Positions 24,268-33,033 of a stretch of 64,000 nt of DNA are shown one piece after another. Made by a program: the position numbers and the translations under genes. The DNA is from Pseudomonas paracarnis. Lineage in GTDB: Bacteria > Pseudomonadota > Gammaproteobacteria > Pseudomonadales > Pseudomonadaceae. Every line of letters begins with the position of its first letter. Within the stretch, counting starts at the first letter, position 1. The notes under the pieces are model-generated. The model was not told the origin of the DNA, made no database searches, and saw only the letters and a list, made by a program, of their open reading frames with translations. The DNA lies in assembly GCF_904063055.1 (NCBI RefSeq), contig NZ_CAJFCN010000001.1:372001-436000 (forward strand), written 5' to 3'.

Positions 24268-25380
24268 TCACGCTGTCTCTGGCGTCATCCGTTGCTGGGC
24301 CTTGCCCTGAGCCTCTGCCCAGTTCTCCGGCAGGTTGATGTAATCCACCAACTCCCGCAATCGCCCCTGATCGCGACCGTTGAAATTGAACACCAGGCGC
24401 GTCAAATGGCTGAATCTCGGTTCGTCATGGTCTTCGCCCGTATAGGCGAGTTGCTGGAATTCGCCACTGAGCCGCAGGCTGGCAAACGCTTGCTGCATAT
24501 GGGCGAGGGCGCGCTCACTCAGGGGATGATTCATGCGCACCACAAACTCACGCTTAAGCCAGCGGGTGGAGTGGAAGTTGGCGTAGAACTGGTTGATTTC
24601 GTCTACGGCCTCTTCGGCGCTGTAGACCAGGCGGACCAGTTTGAGGTCGGTGGGCAGGATATAGCGATTGGCTTCCAACTGACTGCGGATGAAATCCAGG
24701 GCGCCTTGCCAGAACCCACCGCCCGGCGCATCCAGTAGCACTACCGGCACCAGTGGGCTCTTGCCGGTCTGGATCAGGGTCAGCACTTCCAATGCCTCGT
24801 CGAGGGTGCCGAAACCGCCAGGGCACAACACCAGCGCGTCGGCTTCCTTGACGAAGAACAGCTTACGGGTAAAGAAGAAGTGGAATGACAGCAGGTTGTC
24901 GGTGCCATCAATGGTTGGGTTGGCATGCTGTTCAAAGGGCAGGGTGATATTGAACCCCAGGCTGTGCTCCAGGCCCGCACCTTCGTGGGCCGCGGCCATG
25001 ATGCCGCCACCGCCACCGGTGATGACCATCAGGTCGGACCGTGCCAACGCCGCACCTACCTCTCGGGCTAGCGCATACAGCGGGCTTTCCACTGGCGTAC
25101 GCGCCGAGCCGAATACCGTGACTTTGCGCCGGCCCTTGAATTGTTCGAGCACCCGAAAGGCATGGTCCAGTTCGCGGATGGCCCGCAGGGTGATCTTGGC
25201 GTTCCAGCGATCACGGTCGTCCTGGGCCATGCGCAGGACGGTGAGGATCATGTCTCGATAAAGGGAGATATTCGGGCTGTTGGGGGCGATCAACTGAATT
25301 TGTGCGTCGACCTGCTGGGTGAGGTCGGTCCCGTTTTCTTCAAAATGACGAAGCAACAAATCATTCGATTCATAAGGCAT
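24268..25380 (-). CDS. LOG-family Rossmann protein (TIGR00730-like)
   Basis: 370 aa. LOG-family proteins hydrolyse nucleoside monophosphates (cytokinin-activating LOG, bacterial PpnN). The motif set is present: VFGSARTPVESPLYALAREV, GGGGGIMAAAHEGA and PGGFGTLDEALEVLTLIQTG, the active-site PGGxGTxxE. N- and C-terminal extensions of roughly 90 and 100 aa resemble the regulatory flanks of larger proteobacterial members. The ATG at 25380 has GGAG upstream. Nucleotidase activity is inferred from the family. Confidence 0.85.
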   Translation of the reverse strand: MPYESNDLLLRHFEENGTDLTQQVDAQIQLIAPNSPNISLYRDMILTVLRMAQDDRDRWNAKITLRAIRELDHAFRVLEQFKGRRKVTVFGSARTPVESPLYALAREVGAALARSDLMVITGGGGGIMAAAHEGAGLEHSLGFNITLPFEQHANPTIDGTDNLLSFHFFFTRKLFFVKEADALVLCPGGFGTLDEALEVLTLIQTGKSPLVPVVLLDAPGGGFWQGALDFIRSQLEANRYILPTDLKLVRLVYSAEEAVDEINQFYANFHSTRWLKREFVVRMNHPLSERALAHMQQAFASLRLSGEFQQLAYTGEDHDEPRFSHLTRLVFNFNGRDQGRLRELVDYINLPENWAEAQGKAQQRMTPETA

Positions 25381-25674
25381 TCAATTTCTCCTTCTCTACA
25401 GGGCCTGGGTAGTCGACGAGAACGTCGCCTGGGCCACGACACTGCTTGTGTCGCGGCATGCCGCAGGAGGGCAGGCCTTTTTTGCCCTGAAAATGTGACA
25501 GAACAGCGTTAAAAACTGTGGTGGGCGGGCATCTGGGATGCGCTGATCATGGGCCGAAAAACCCTTGGCTGGCAACCGCTTATTGATGGCTCATTAGGCA
25601 GTTTAGTCGTTGACAGCAAACGCAGCGGGGGCGTGCGCGCCGCTGGGCAGCGGCGCGGGAGGGGCAAGCAAAGG
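25381..25674. other. Intergenic region between two minus-strand genes
   Basis: No gene is seen. A perfect GC-rich hairpin (GCGCCGCTG at 25637-25645 with CAGCGGCGC at 25648-25656) lies just past the PA3611-like stop and may end that transcript; it lacks a U-tract. Confidence 0.4.
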
Positions 25675-26109
25675 TTACTTTTTCTTCTTCGTCGGAGCCG
25701 GGCAATCGGCCTCTGCGAACTTGACCGAGGCCACCGGGCGATTGGTCTTGTTCTCGGTGATTTCATAGCGCATCACTGCGCCCTTGGCCATCAGCTCGCG
25801 GTAGCCCGGGTTGGTGCATACACTGCGGCCCAGCTGGAAATACACAGCCTTGGGGTTGGCGCGCATCTGTTCGGCACGGTCAGGCAACACGCTGAGGTGA
25901 TCGATCAGTTGCATCCCTTCAACGGTGTAGGCGACTTCCAGGGTTTTTTCGTCGATTTCCCGGGGCAGGTCCTTGTTGCTTTCGGCCGCGACGCTTTGCA
26001 GCTTCTTGTTCATTTGAGCCTCCAGCAGCGAGGCCGCGTGGGCGCCCATAGGCAAGACCAGCGCAAGGGCGACGGATGGGGCAACAAGGCGCAGCATGGA
26101 ACGCAGCAT
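25675..26109 (-). CDS. Periplasmic PA3611-like (quorum-sensing-regulated virulence factor family) protein
   Basis: 144 aa. A signal peptide is clear: MLRSMLRLVAPSVALALVLP with cleavage after AHA. The mature part contains two Cys (SVCTNPGY and EADCPAP) that could form a disulphide, and ends in a run of lysines. Length, position near recA and sequence resemble P. aeruginosa PA3611, a small periplasmic protein whose expression depends on quorum sensing; its molecular role is not established. GGAG precedes the ATG. Confidence 0.75.
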   Translation of the reverse strand: MLRSMLRLVAPSVALALVLPMGAHAASLLEAQMNKKLQSVAAESNKDLPREIDEKTLEVAYTVEGMQLIDHLSVLPDRAEQMRANPKAVYFQLGRSVCTNPGYRELMAKGAVMRYEITENKTNRPVASVKFAEADCPAPTKKKK

Positions 26110-26287
26110 GAAACTCTCCTGATTCGGTTACTGGTGCATAGACCAGCCACTGGGCTGTGCGTTCAGTGGCGCGCAATTATAGGTGAGCCCTTGCCACTAC
26201 AGCCAGGCGTATCGCTGGTAAACTGCGGGACTTCTGTTTTTCACGAGTTTGTTCCGTGTCGATTTCTTCTACTTCGCCGCGTGCCCG

Positions 26288-27007
26288 ATGAGTCACGCCG
26301 TCTCCCGTTTGCGTACCCAGCGTCTGGCGCGTGCCGTCAGGCCGTTTCTCAATCGGGGTTCCCGTGCTGAGCGCTGTCCCGGCTGTCGGGTCATTCCTGA
26401 GTACTGCCTGTGTGCCTGGCGGCCTCAGGTAGAAGCCAAGTCCGCCATGTGCCTGTTGATGCATGACGTTGAACCGATGAAGCCCAGTAACACGGGCTGG
26501 CTGATCGCCGATGTCATACACGACACCACCGCGTTTGCCTGGTCGCGTACCGAAGTCGACCCCGAGTTGCTCAGGTTGCTGGCCGACCCGCAGTGGCAAC
26601 CCTACATCGTATTTCCCGGTGAATTCGTGGCGCCGCAACGGGTGGTCAGTGAAGTGCGCGTGGAGGAGGGCAAGCGCCCACTGTTCATCCTGTTGGACGG
26701 CACCTGGAGCGAAGCGCGCAAGATGTTTCGCAAAAGTCCCTATCTGGAACATTTACCGGTGCTGAGCCTGGCGCCCGAACAGTTGTCACGCTACAAACTA
26801 CGGCGCTCCAAGCGCGATGACCATTTCTGCACCGCCGAGGTGGCGGCGCTGTGCCTGGAGCTGGCCGATGACCTGGCCGCCAGCGAAGTGCTGGATGCCT
26901 ACCTTGATGTGTTCAGCACCCATTACCTGGCTGCCAAATTCCAACTGTCATTGGATGCGGAGGACACCGTGCATACCCGCCTTGCACCCTACATCCCGGC
27001 GGGATAA
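26288..27007 (+). CDS. DTW-domain tRNA-uridine aminocarboxypropyltransferase
   Basis: 239 aa from the ATG at 26288. DTW proteins (TapT/TuaA) add the 3-amino-3-carboxypropyl group of SAM to uridine in tRNA (acp3U). Seen are an N-terminal zinc-site pattern CPGCRVIPEYCLC, the SAM-site region LLMHDVEPMKPSNTGWLIAD and the DTW-like motif in LLDGTWSEARKMFRKSPYL, with DGTW in place of DxTW. It stands alone on the + strand, divergent from the PA3611-like gene. Confidence 0.87.
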   Translation: MSHAVSRLRTQRLARAVRPFLNRGSRAERCPGCRVIPEYCLCAWRPQVEAKSAMCLLMHDVEPMKPSNTGWLIADVIHDTTAFAWSRTEVDPELLRLLADPQWQPYIVFPGEFVAPQRVVSEVRVEEGKRPLFILLDGTWSEARKMFRKSPYLEHLPVLSLAPEQLSRYKLRRSKRDDHFCTAEVAALCLELADDLAASEVLDAYLDVFSTHYLAAKFQLSLDAEDTVHTRLAPYIPAG

Positions 27008-27258
27008 CCAGACGACGTTTGCATGATGGCACTGTAAGCCCGCAACCCGCTAAAATCCCCACGGGCGTAGTGCTTGACCCTCCAGGCTACGCTGGGCATG
27101 CTGTGCGCCGATTGGGCGCAACCGTGAATTATCGACGTCGTTTCATGTGTTTTTGACGTTGAGCGGGCCCTGTGGCGATCGCTGCCTGGCCGTCGCCTCG
27201 TGTATTGGTGAACCCTGAACCCATCAGGGCTCCCATAAAAAACAGGATCATTTAACCA

Positions 27259-27909
27259 ATGGCCACATACGAAATCCTGATTGCCGATGACCACCCGCTG
27301 TTTCGCAGCGCACTGCATCAGGCCGTAACCCTGGGCCTTGGCCCCGATGTACGTCTGGTCGAAGTGGCCAGCATTGCCGAACTGGAAGCCCGCCTGACTG
27401 AAAAATCCGACTGGGATCTGGTGTTGCTCGACCTGAACATGCCGGGCGCGTACGGTTTCTCCGGGCTGGTGCTGCTGCGCGGCCAATACCCGCAGATCCC
27501 CGTGGTGATGGTGTCGGCCCAGGAAGAAGCCGACGTGGTGGTGCGCTCCAAAGAGTTTGGCGCCAGCGGCTTCATTCCCAAGTCCAGCGCGATGGAGGAT
27601 ATCCAGAAAGCCGTGCGCACGGTGTTGGACGGCGATGTGTCCTGGCCACCCCAGGCGTTTGAAGAAATCAATGTGTCCGATGAAGCCAAGGCCGCCCGCG
27701 ATGGCCTGGCCAGCTTGACGCCCCAGCAGTTCCGAGTATTGACCATGGTCTGCGAAGGGTTGTTGAACAAGCAGATTGCTTACGAATTGAGTGTGTCGGA
27801 AGCGACCATCAAGGCCCACGTTACGGCGATTTTCCGTAAGTTGGGCGTGCGTACGCGCACTCAGGCGGCGTTGCTTTTGCAGCAACTCGAGTCCATCTCG
27901 CAACATTAA
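27259..27909 (+). CDS. erdR: LuxR/NarL-type response regulator ErdR
   Basis: 216 aa. The receiver domain has the acidic pocket IADDHP and the phosphorylated Asp in LVLLDLNMPGAYG; the C-terminal LuxR helix-turn-helix includes LTPQQFRVLTMVCEGLLNKQ and VSEATIKAHVTAIFRKLGV. ErdR (PA3604 in P. aeruginosa) controls ethanol and acetate use genes. Identity rests on sequence type and on dgkA directly downstream, as in P. aeruginosa. Confidence 0.85.
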   Translation: MATYEILIADDHPLFRSALHQAVTLGLGPDVRLVEVASIAELEARLTEKSDWDLVLLDLNMPGAYGFSGLVLLRGQYPQIPVVMVSAQEEADVVVRSKEFGASGFIPKSSAMEDIQKAVRTVLDGDVSWPPQAFEEINVSDEAKAARDGLASLTPQQFRVLTMVCEGLLNKQIAYELSVSEATIKAHVTAIFRKLGVRTRTQAALLLQQLESISQH

Positions 27910-27984
27910 GTTACAGCCGCTTCACGCTTTTTTGACTTTGCGTGATCTAGCTTCCCCACTTCTTTGGTTCAGTTGCCTACATCT

Positions 27985-28347
27985 ATGTCGCCTTTCAAGG
28001 GTCAAACCGGTATCAAACGTATCTTCAATGCAGGGGGCTATTCCCTGGATGGCCTGCGTGCGGCTTTCACTGGCGAGGCGGCATTCCGCCAACTGGTATT
28101 GCTGAATGTCATCCTGATTCCCGTGAGCTTTTTCCTGCAGGTCAGCCGGGTTGAACGGGCGCTGCTGATTGCAGTGTGTTTGTTGGCGCTGATCGTCGAA
28201 TTGCTTAACTCAGCGGTAGAAGCGGCCATTGACCGTATTTCCCTGGACCGCCACCCGCTGTCGAAAAACGCCAAGGACATGGGCAGCGCCGCGCAATTCG
28301 TGGCACTGACCATGATCACACTGGTATGGGCGGTGATCCTGATCTGA
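27985..28347 (+). CDS. dgkA: Diacylglycerol kinase
   Basis: 120 aa integral membrane enzyme that recycles diacylglycerol to phosphatidic acid. The DgkA signature VELLNSAVEAAIDRIS with the catalytic Glu is intact, and three hydrophobic segments are visible (LVLLNVILIPVSFFL, LLIAVCLLALIVELL and FVALTMITLVWAVIL). ATG 27985 is chosen; the stop is 3 bp from the convergent LysR gene. Confidence 0.95.
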   Translation: MSPFKGQTGIKRIFNAGGYSLDGLRAAFTGEAAFRQLVLLNVILIPVSFFLQVSRVERALLIAVCLLALIVELLNSAVEAAIDRISLDRHPLSKNAKDMGSAAQFVALTMITLVWAVILI

Positions 28348-28350
28348 CGA

Positions 28351-29277
28351 TCACGCGATACTCGGCAGCACGATCTCGTCGCTGCGCTGCACCCCAGCGG
28401 TGAAGGCGCGGCACAGTTCGAGAAACTCGCGCATCGCCGAGGTCTGGTACTTCTGCTTGTGCCAGATGAAGTAGAACTGCCGGGCCAGGTCCAGGTCCGG
28501 GGTTTCTACCGGCACCAGGCTGCCACGGCGGAAGGCATCGCGCAGCGCCAGCCGCGAAATGCAGCCAATCCCCAAGCCCGACTCCACTGCCCGTTTGATC
28601 GCCTCGGTGTGTTCCAGCTCCAGGCGGATATTCAGCGCGCTGCGGTGATGACGCATTGCCTGATCAAAGGTCAGTCGCGTGCCCGAGCCCTGTTCCCGCA
28701 GGATCCACGCTTCGTGGGTCAACTCGTCCATGGTGGCCACGCCACGCTTGGCCAAATGATGCTGGGGCGCACAGAACACCACCAGCTCATCTTCTACCCA
28801 GGTCTGCACCTCGATATCCGGGTGGCTGCAGTCGCCTTCAATTAGACCCAGGTCAATTTCGTAGTGGGCAACCTGATGCACGATATGGGCAGTGTTCTGC
28901 ACATGCAGCTTTACCTGGCTCTCGGGGTGTTGCTGCATAAAGCTGCCAATCAGCAGTGTCGCCAGGTAATTGCCTATGGTCAGCGTGGCGCCGACCGCCA
29001 GGGAACCGAAGCCTGACTTGCCGTTGAGCAGGTCTTCGATCTCCTTGGCCTGGTCCAGCAATGCCACCGCCTGGGGCAACAGCTGGTGACCGAGGGCGTT
29101 GAGGCTCAGGCGTTTACCGGCGCGGTCGAATAATTGACAGCTGGATTGACGCTCCAGCTCGGTGATTGAGGTGCTGGCGGCGGATTGAGATAAGGCCAGA
29201 AGGCCAGCAGCGCGCGAGACGCTTTCCTGCTGGGCGACGGCGACGAAAACTTGCAGTTGACGGAGAGTAAATCGCAT
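28351..29277 (-). CDS. finR: LysR-type regulator FinR, divergent from fprA
   Basis: 308 aa from the ATG at 29277. The N-terminal LysR helix-turn-helix is MRFTLRQLQVFVAVAQQESV through GLLALSQSAASTSITEL, followed by a substrate-binding domain. In Pseudomonas the LysR gene divergent from fprA is FinR, which activates fprA under superoxide stress. The shared 125-bp intergenic region holds AT-rich repeated GATA(A/T)-like motifs around 29279-29305 that could be its binding sites. Confidence 0.85.
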   Translation of the reverse strand: MRFTLRQLQVFVAVAQQESVSRAAGLLALSQSAASTSITELERQSSCQLFDRAGKRLSLNALGHQLLPQAVALLDQAKEIEDLLNGKSGFGSLAVGATLTIGNYLATLLIGSFMQQHPESQVKLHVQNTAHIVHQVAHYEIDLGLIEGDCSHPDIEVQTWVEDELVVFCAPQHHLAKRGVATMDELTHEAWILREQGSGTRLTFDQAMRHHRSALNIRLELEHTEAIKRAVESGLGIGCISRLALRDAFRRGSLVPVETPDLDLARQFYFIWHKQKYQTSAMREFLELCRAFTAGVQRSDEIVLPSIA

Positions 29278-29402
29278 ATCGATATAACCGATAACCCTTA
29301 TCTTAATAATCCAGTTAACAGATATTGTCGCCGCCATTAGAATGCTGTGCAATTGCGCATCCTTACCTTTGGCGCAGACCCATTTCCAGGAGTCCCCCGT
29401 AC

Positions 29403-30182
29403 ATGAGCAACATGAACCACGAGCGTGTCCTCAGTGTTCATCACTGGAACGACACTCTGTTCAGCTTCAAGTGCACCCGCGATCCGGGCCTGCGCTTCGA
29501 GAACGGTCAGTTCGTGATGATCGGCCTGCAACAGCCCAACGGCCGCCCGCTCATGCGCGCTTACTCCATTGCCAGCCCGAACTGGGAAGAGCATCTGGAG
29601 TTCTTCAGCATCAAGGTGCCCGATGGCCCGCTCACTTCCCAGTTGCAGCATCTGAAGGAAGGCGACGAGATCATCATCAGCAAAAAACCGACAGGCACCC
29701 TGGTGCTTGACGATTTGAAGCCGGGCAAGCATCTGTACCTGCTCAGCACCGGTACTGGCCTCGCTCCATTCATGAGCGTGATCCAGGACCCGGAGACCTA
29801 TGAGCGTTTCGAAAAAGTCATCCTGTGCCACGGCGTGCGCTACGTCAACGAAGTCGCCTACCGCGAATTCATCACCGAGCACCTGCCGCAGAACGAGTTC
29901 TTCGGTGAGGCCTTGCGTGACAAGTTGATCTACTACCCGACCGTGACCCGCGAGCCGTTCGAAAACGAAGGTCGCCTGACCGACCTGATGCGCAGCGGCA
30001 AACTGTTCAGCGACATCGGCCTGCCACCGATCAACCCCGAGGACGACCGCGCCATGCTGTGCGGCAGCCCAAGCATGTTGGATGAGACCAGCGAAGTGTT
30101 GAACAGCTTCGGCCTGAAAGTTTCGCCACGGATGCGTGAGCCGGGTGATTATTTGATCGAGCGTGCGTTCGTCGAGAAGTAA
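29403..30182 (+). CDS. fprA: Ferredoxin--NADP reductase
   Basis: 259 aa flavoenzyme that exchanges electrons between NADPH and ferredoxin or flavodoxin, used in oxidative-stress defence and Fe-S repair. The FAD motif RAYSIASPNWEEHLEFFSIK, the NADP-binding STGTGLAPFMS and the C-terminal GDYLIERAFVEK are typical of bacterial FprA. It is divergent from finR, its known activator. Confidence 0.93.
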   Translation: MSNMNHERVLSVHHWNDTLFSFKCTRDPGLRFENGQFVMIGLQQPNGRPLMRAYSIASPNWEEHLEFFSIKVPDGPLTSQLQHLKEGDEIIISKKPTGTLVLDDLKPGKHLYLLSTGTGLAPFMSVIQDPETYERFEKVILCHGVRYVNEVAYREFITEHLPQNEFFGEALRDKLIYYPTVTREPFENEGRLTDLMRSGKLFSDIGLPPINPEDDRAMLCGSPSMLDETSEVLNSFGLKVSPRMREPGDYLIERAFVEK

Positions 30183-30214
30183 TACAGAGTCAGTAACACC
30201 AGCGATCCAAAAAG

Positions 30215-30301
30215 TGTGGGAGCTGGCTTGCCTGCGATAGCATCACCTCGGTTCAACTGAACCACTGAGGTGTCTGCATCGCAGGCAAGCCAGCTCCCAC
30301 A
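30215..30301. repeat. REPIN element
   Basis: Inverted REP arms TGTGGGAGCTGGCTTGCCTG and its complement enclose about 40 bp between fprA and the convergent trmO gene; the hairpin may also end both transcripts. Confidence 0.9.
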
Positions 30302-30314
30302 TTTGGTTTTCGCC

Positions 30315-31010
30315 CTATTTAGCCGAAACCACTTCCAGCACACAAATCATCCCCGGCTCCGGGTAGTGCCAGCGCACATCCACATCCCAGAACCGCACAC
30401 CGTATTCCCGTTCTGAGGTAGGAACCTGATACGCCGGCCGCGGATCCTGTGCCAGACACTGTTCAATCAACTCCACCAACGGTTCACCAAGGCGCTGTGC
30501 ATGGCCTTGCGCCTGTTGCAGTGCAGCCTTGAGCCATTGCACGCCGATCAGCGCGGGCGCATTGCTGGCGATGCCGTTGGTGGCCGCATCCACGATATCG
30601 GCATACGGCACATACGGCTTGATATCCAGCACCGGCGTGCCATCGAGCAAATCTATGCCCGATATCCACAACCGCCCCGGTTCCACCTTGTCCAGCTTCA
30701 CCACCGACTGGCCGATGCCATTGGGACGATGGGTTGCGCGGGTGGCAAACACACCCATGGACGTATTGCCGCCCAGGCGTGGCGGGCGCACTTTCAGGCG
30801 TGGCTTGTCTTCCAGTGCCTGATGAAACAGAAACAGCAGCCACACATGGCTGACCTGCTCCAGCCCCTGCACCGCCTCACCCTGGTCGAACGGCGCCACC
30901 AGCTCCAGCACGCCACGGGCAGCCGGTGCCAGTTGCGGTTGGCGCGGGATGGCGAACTTCTCCTTGAAACAGGAGCGTACGAAGCCGACGGGCGAGACCT
31001 GGTAACTCAT
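30315..31010 (-). CDS. trmO: tRNA (N6-threonylcarbamoyladenosine37-N6)-methyltransferase TrmO
   Basis: 231 aa. TrmO (TsaA/YaeB/UPF0066) methylates t6A37 in tRNA-Thr. Family segments: VSPVGFVRSCFKEKFAIPRQ, the SAM-binding ATRATHRPNGIGQSVVKL and GIDLLDGTPVLDIKPYVPYA. Start at ATG 31010 leaves 4 bp after the DUF1456 stop; a GTG at 31022 would overlap it by 8 bp. The two genes are likely co-transcribed. Confidence 0.93.
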   Translation of the reverse strand: MSYQVSPVGFVRSCFKEKFAIPRQPQLAPAARGVLELVAPFDQGEAVQGLEQVSHVWLLFLFHQALEDKPRLKVRPPRLGGNTSMGVFATRATHRPNGIGQSVVKLDKVEPGRLWISGIDLLDGTPVLDIKPYVPYADIVDAATNGIASNAPALIGVQWLKAALQQAQGHAQRLGEPLVELIEQCLAQDPRPAYQVPTSEREYGVRFWDVDVRWHYPEPGMICVLEVVSAK

Positions 31011-31014
31011 GGGC

Positions 31015-31476
31015 TTAGGCACGGACCCGCAAGGTCAGGCCCTTGAGGAAGTTACGCAGCAACTGATCGCCACAGGTGCGGTAGTTGGTATGACCAAACT
31101 TACGGAACAGCGCGCTCAGCTCTGGCTTGGACACCGGGAACTCCGCCGCCTTGAGGATTGCATGCATGTCGTCTTCCTTCAGTTCGAAGGCCACACGCAG
31201 CTTTTTCAGGATGATGTTGTTGGTCACCGGGGTTTCGATTGGTTGCGGCGGGCGGCTTTCGTCCTTGCCGCGCTTGAAGATTACCAGACCATCGAGAAAG
31301 TGGGCCATGACTTCATCCGGGCAGAACACAAAGCCTTCTTCCTCATCTTTCTTGAGGTAGGTCAGCAGGTCTTCCTTGGTCACGTCCATGCCGCCGAGCT
31401 TGATGATCTCGACCATCTTGTTGTCGCTGATGTCGAGCATGTAGCGCACGCTGCGCAGTACGTCGTTGTGAATCAT
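31015..31476 (-). CDS. DUF1456 (YehS-like) protein
   Basis: 153 aa, beginning MIHNDVLRSVRYMLDISDNK. Two DUF1456 repeats are visible: RSVRYMLDISDNKMVEIIKL with LLTYLKKDEEEGFVFCPDEV, and KKLRVAFELKEDDMHAILKA with LSALFRKFGHTNYRTCGDQL. The function of the family is unknown. It precedes trmO on the same strand. Confidence 0.88.
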   Translation of the reverse strand: MIHNDVLRSVRYMLDISDNKMVEIIKLGGMDVTKEDLLTYLKKDEEEGFVFCPDEVMAHFLDGLVIFKRGKDESRPPQPIETPVTNNIILKKLRVAFELKEDDMHAILKAAEFPVSKPELSALFRKFGHTNYRTCGDQLLRNFLKGLTLRVRA

Positions 31477-31544
31477 GGTGGGCAATCCTGGTATTCAACT
31501 GATGACACCGCCGGAATCAGGCGGTGTCGGGAAAAGGGAACGGC

Positions 31545-32255
31545 TTAAAACTTTTCTTTGCCGGACAGGTAACGCCATTGGCCCACTGGCACCTTGCCAA
31601 TGGACACGCCGCCGATGCGGATGCGGCGGATGGCGATGACTTTCAGGCCAACGGCTTCGCAGAACAGCGCGATCACGCCGGGTTGCGGGTTTTTCAGCGC
31701 AAAGCGCAGGCGGTTCTCGTTCTGCCAGCTGGCTTTGACGGCAGGCAGCTCTTTGCCTTTGTAGGTCAGGCCGTGGTTCAGGCGGTTAAGGCCGTGGGCA
31801 ACCATGTCGCCTTCGACTTCCACCACGTATTCCTGCTCGATCTTGGCGGCATCGGCGGTCAACTTGCGCAGAATCTTCCAGTCTTGGGTGAACACTAGCA
31901 GGCCACTGGCCTTAGCTTGCAGGTCGGCGCTGGCGCTCAGGCGCAGGAAATGCCCCTTGAGCGGACGCTTGCCGAAGCGGTGTTCTTCAGAGAGGGTTTC
32001 GGCGCTGATCGAGGCCATGGCGGTTTCAGCATCCATGCCTGCGGGGGCGTGCATCAGGATGGTCACCGGCTCTGGCGCGGTGGCTTTAGCTTCCGGGTCC
32101 AGCTCGACCTTCTCGTCAGTGACCTTGAACTGCGGCTCGTCGATCACTTCGCCGTCCACCGAGACCCAGCCGCCTTCGATAAACAGCTCAGCCTCCCGAC
32201 GGGAGCAACCGACCAGTTCGATAAGGCGTTTGGAGAGGCGTATGGGGTCAGTCAT
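31545..32255 (-). CDS. S4-domain rRNA pseudouridine synthase-like protein
   Basis: 236 aa. The N-terminal S4 RNA-binding domain is IRLSKRLIELVGCSRREAEL with FIEGGWVSVDGEVI, as in RsuA/RluB/E/F enzymes. The catalytic region reads LRLSASADLQAKASGLLVFTQ: GLLVFTQD is conserved, but the usual GRLD motif five residues before GLL is absent and the nearest Asp lies seven residues before it. It could be an active variant or an RNA-binding homologue. Similar proteins in Pseudomonas are annotated as rRNA pseudouridine synthases. Confidence 0.75.
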   Translation of the reverse strand: MTDPIRLSKRLIELVGCSRREAELFIEGGWVSVDGEVIDEPQFKVTDEKVELDPEAKATAPEPVTILMHAPAGMDAETAMASISAETLSEEHRFGKRPLKGHFLRLSASADLQAKASGLLVFTQDWKILRKLTADAAKIEQEYVVEVEGDMVAHGLNRLNHGLTYKGKELPAVKASWQNENRLRFALKNPQPGVIALFCEAVGLKVIAIRRIRIGGVSIGKVPVGQWRYLSGKEKF

Positions 32256-32371
32256 GACAAGGGCCGTAACAAAAGGGGGCCACTATTGTACCTGCCTGGC
32301 GCCGGTTAATCCCGGCCCCATTTCAGCCCATGGGCCATAACAATTACTTAACTGACGCAACACGGGCCAAA

Positions 32372-32460
32372 TGTGGGAGCTGGCTTGCCTGCGAAGGCGG
32401 TATACCAGCACCGGATGGGTAGACTGACCCGACGCCTTCGCGGGCAAGCCAGCTCCCACA
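32372..32460. repeat. REPIN element
   Basis: Arms TGTGGGAGCTGGCTTGCCTG and GGGCAAGCCAGCTCCCACA in inverted orientation between the S4-domain gene and the GNAT gene, ending 3 bp before the GNAT stop codon. Confidence 0.9.
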
Positions 32461-32462
32461 GT

Positions 32463-32933
32463 TCATGCATTACGGGCCTGTTGCTGCTGGCGCAGACGCA
32501 GGTGCAGCAATGGATAAGGCTGCCCAAGCCCATCATGTTCTGTTCGCCCGATTACCTCGAAGCCTTGCTTGAGGTAAAAACCCAGGGCCTGGGGGTTCTG
32601 TTCGTTGACGTCCAGTTCATCGGCGTTCATGTGTTCGATCGCGTAGCCCAGCAATTGCCGGCCCAGCCCCTGGCCACGGTAGCGCGGGTCGATAAACAGC
32701 ATTTCCACCTTGCCCGCCGACACCCCGGCGAAGCCGGTAATGTGCTGGCGCACGTCCTTGGTGCAGATCAGCATGACCGCATCGAGATAGCGGCTCAGCA
32801 CCAGGTTTTTCAACATGTCGATATAGCTGTCCGGGAGGAAGTCGTGGGTGGCGCGTACCGAGTCCTCCCAGATCTGCACCAGGCGTGCGTAGTCGCTGGT
32901 TTTAGGTGTGTGAATCACCGAATGCTGACGCAT
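32463..32933 (-). CDS. GNAT-family N-acetyltransferase
   Basis: 156 aa. The acetyl-CoA loop is RYRGQGLGRQLLGYAIEH, preceded by the strand GKVEMLFIDP and followed by NEQNPQALGFYLKQGFEVIG, the standard GNAT core. It resembles YafP/YiaC-like acetyltransferases; substrate unknown. It is followed by a REPIN and transcribed in the same direction as rimO. Confidence 0.85.
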   Translation of the reverse strand: MRQHSVIHTPKTSDYARLVQIWEDSVRATHDFLPDSYIDMLKNLVLSRYLDAVMLICTKDVRQHITGFAGVSAGKVEMLFIDPRYRGQGLGRQLLGYAIEHMNADELDVNEQNPQALGFYLKQGFEVIGRTEHDGLGQPYPLLHLRLRQQQQARNA

Positions 32934-32983
32934 ACCCGCTGTCCCTTGCTGTATTCGGGGTTGATGGACAATACGATAGACCT

Positions 32984-33021
32984 AAAAAAGCCCCGCATCT
33001 TCTCAGAGGCGAGGCTTTTTT
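32984..33021 (-). terminator. Terminator of rimO
   Basis: AAAAAAGCC and GGCTTTTTT arms with a GC-rich centre, 12 bp past the rimO stop on the complement strand; T-rich on both strands. Confidence 0.75.
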
Positions 33022-33033
33022 ATCACCGTGCGA

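Noticed and set aside
30422..30443. GGAACC inside trmO as a third hrp box
   Set aside because: No CCACNNA follows at 15 or 16 bp.
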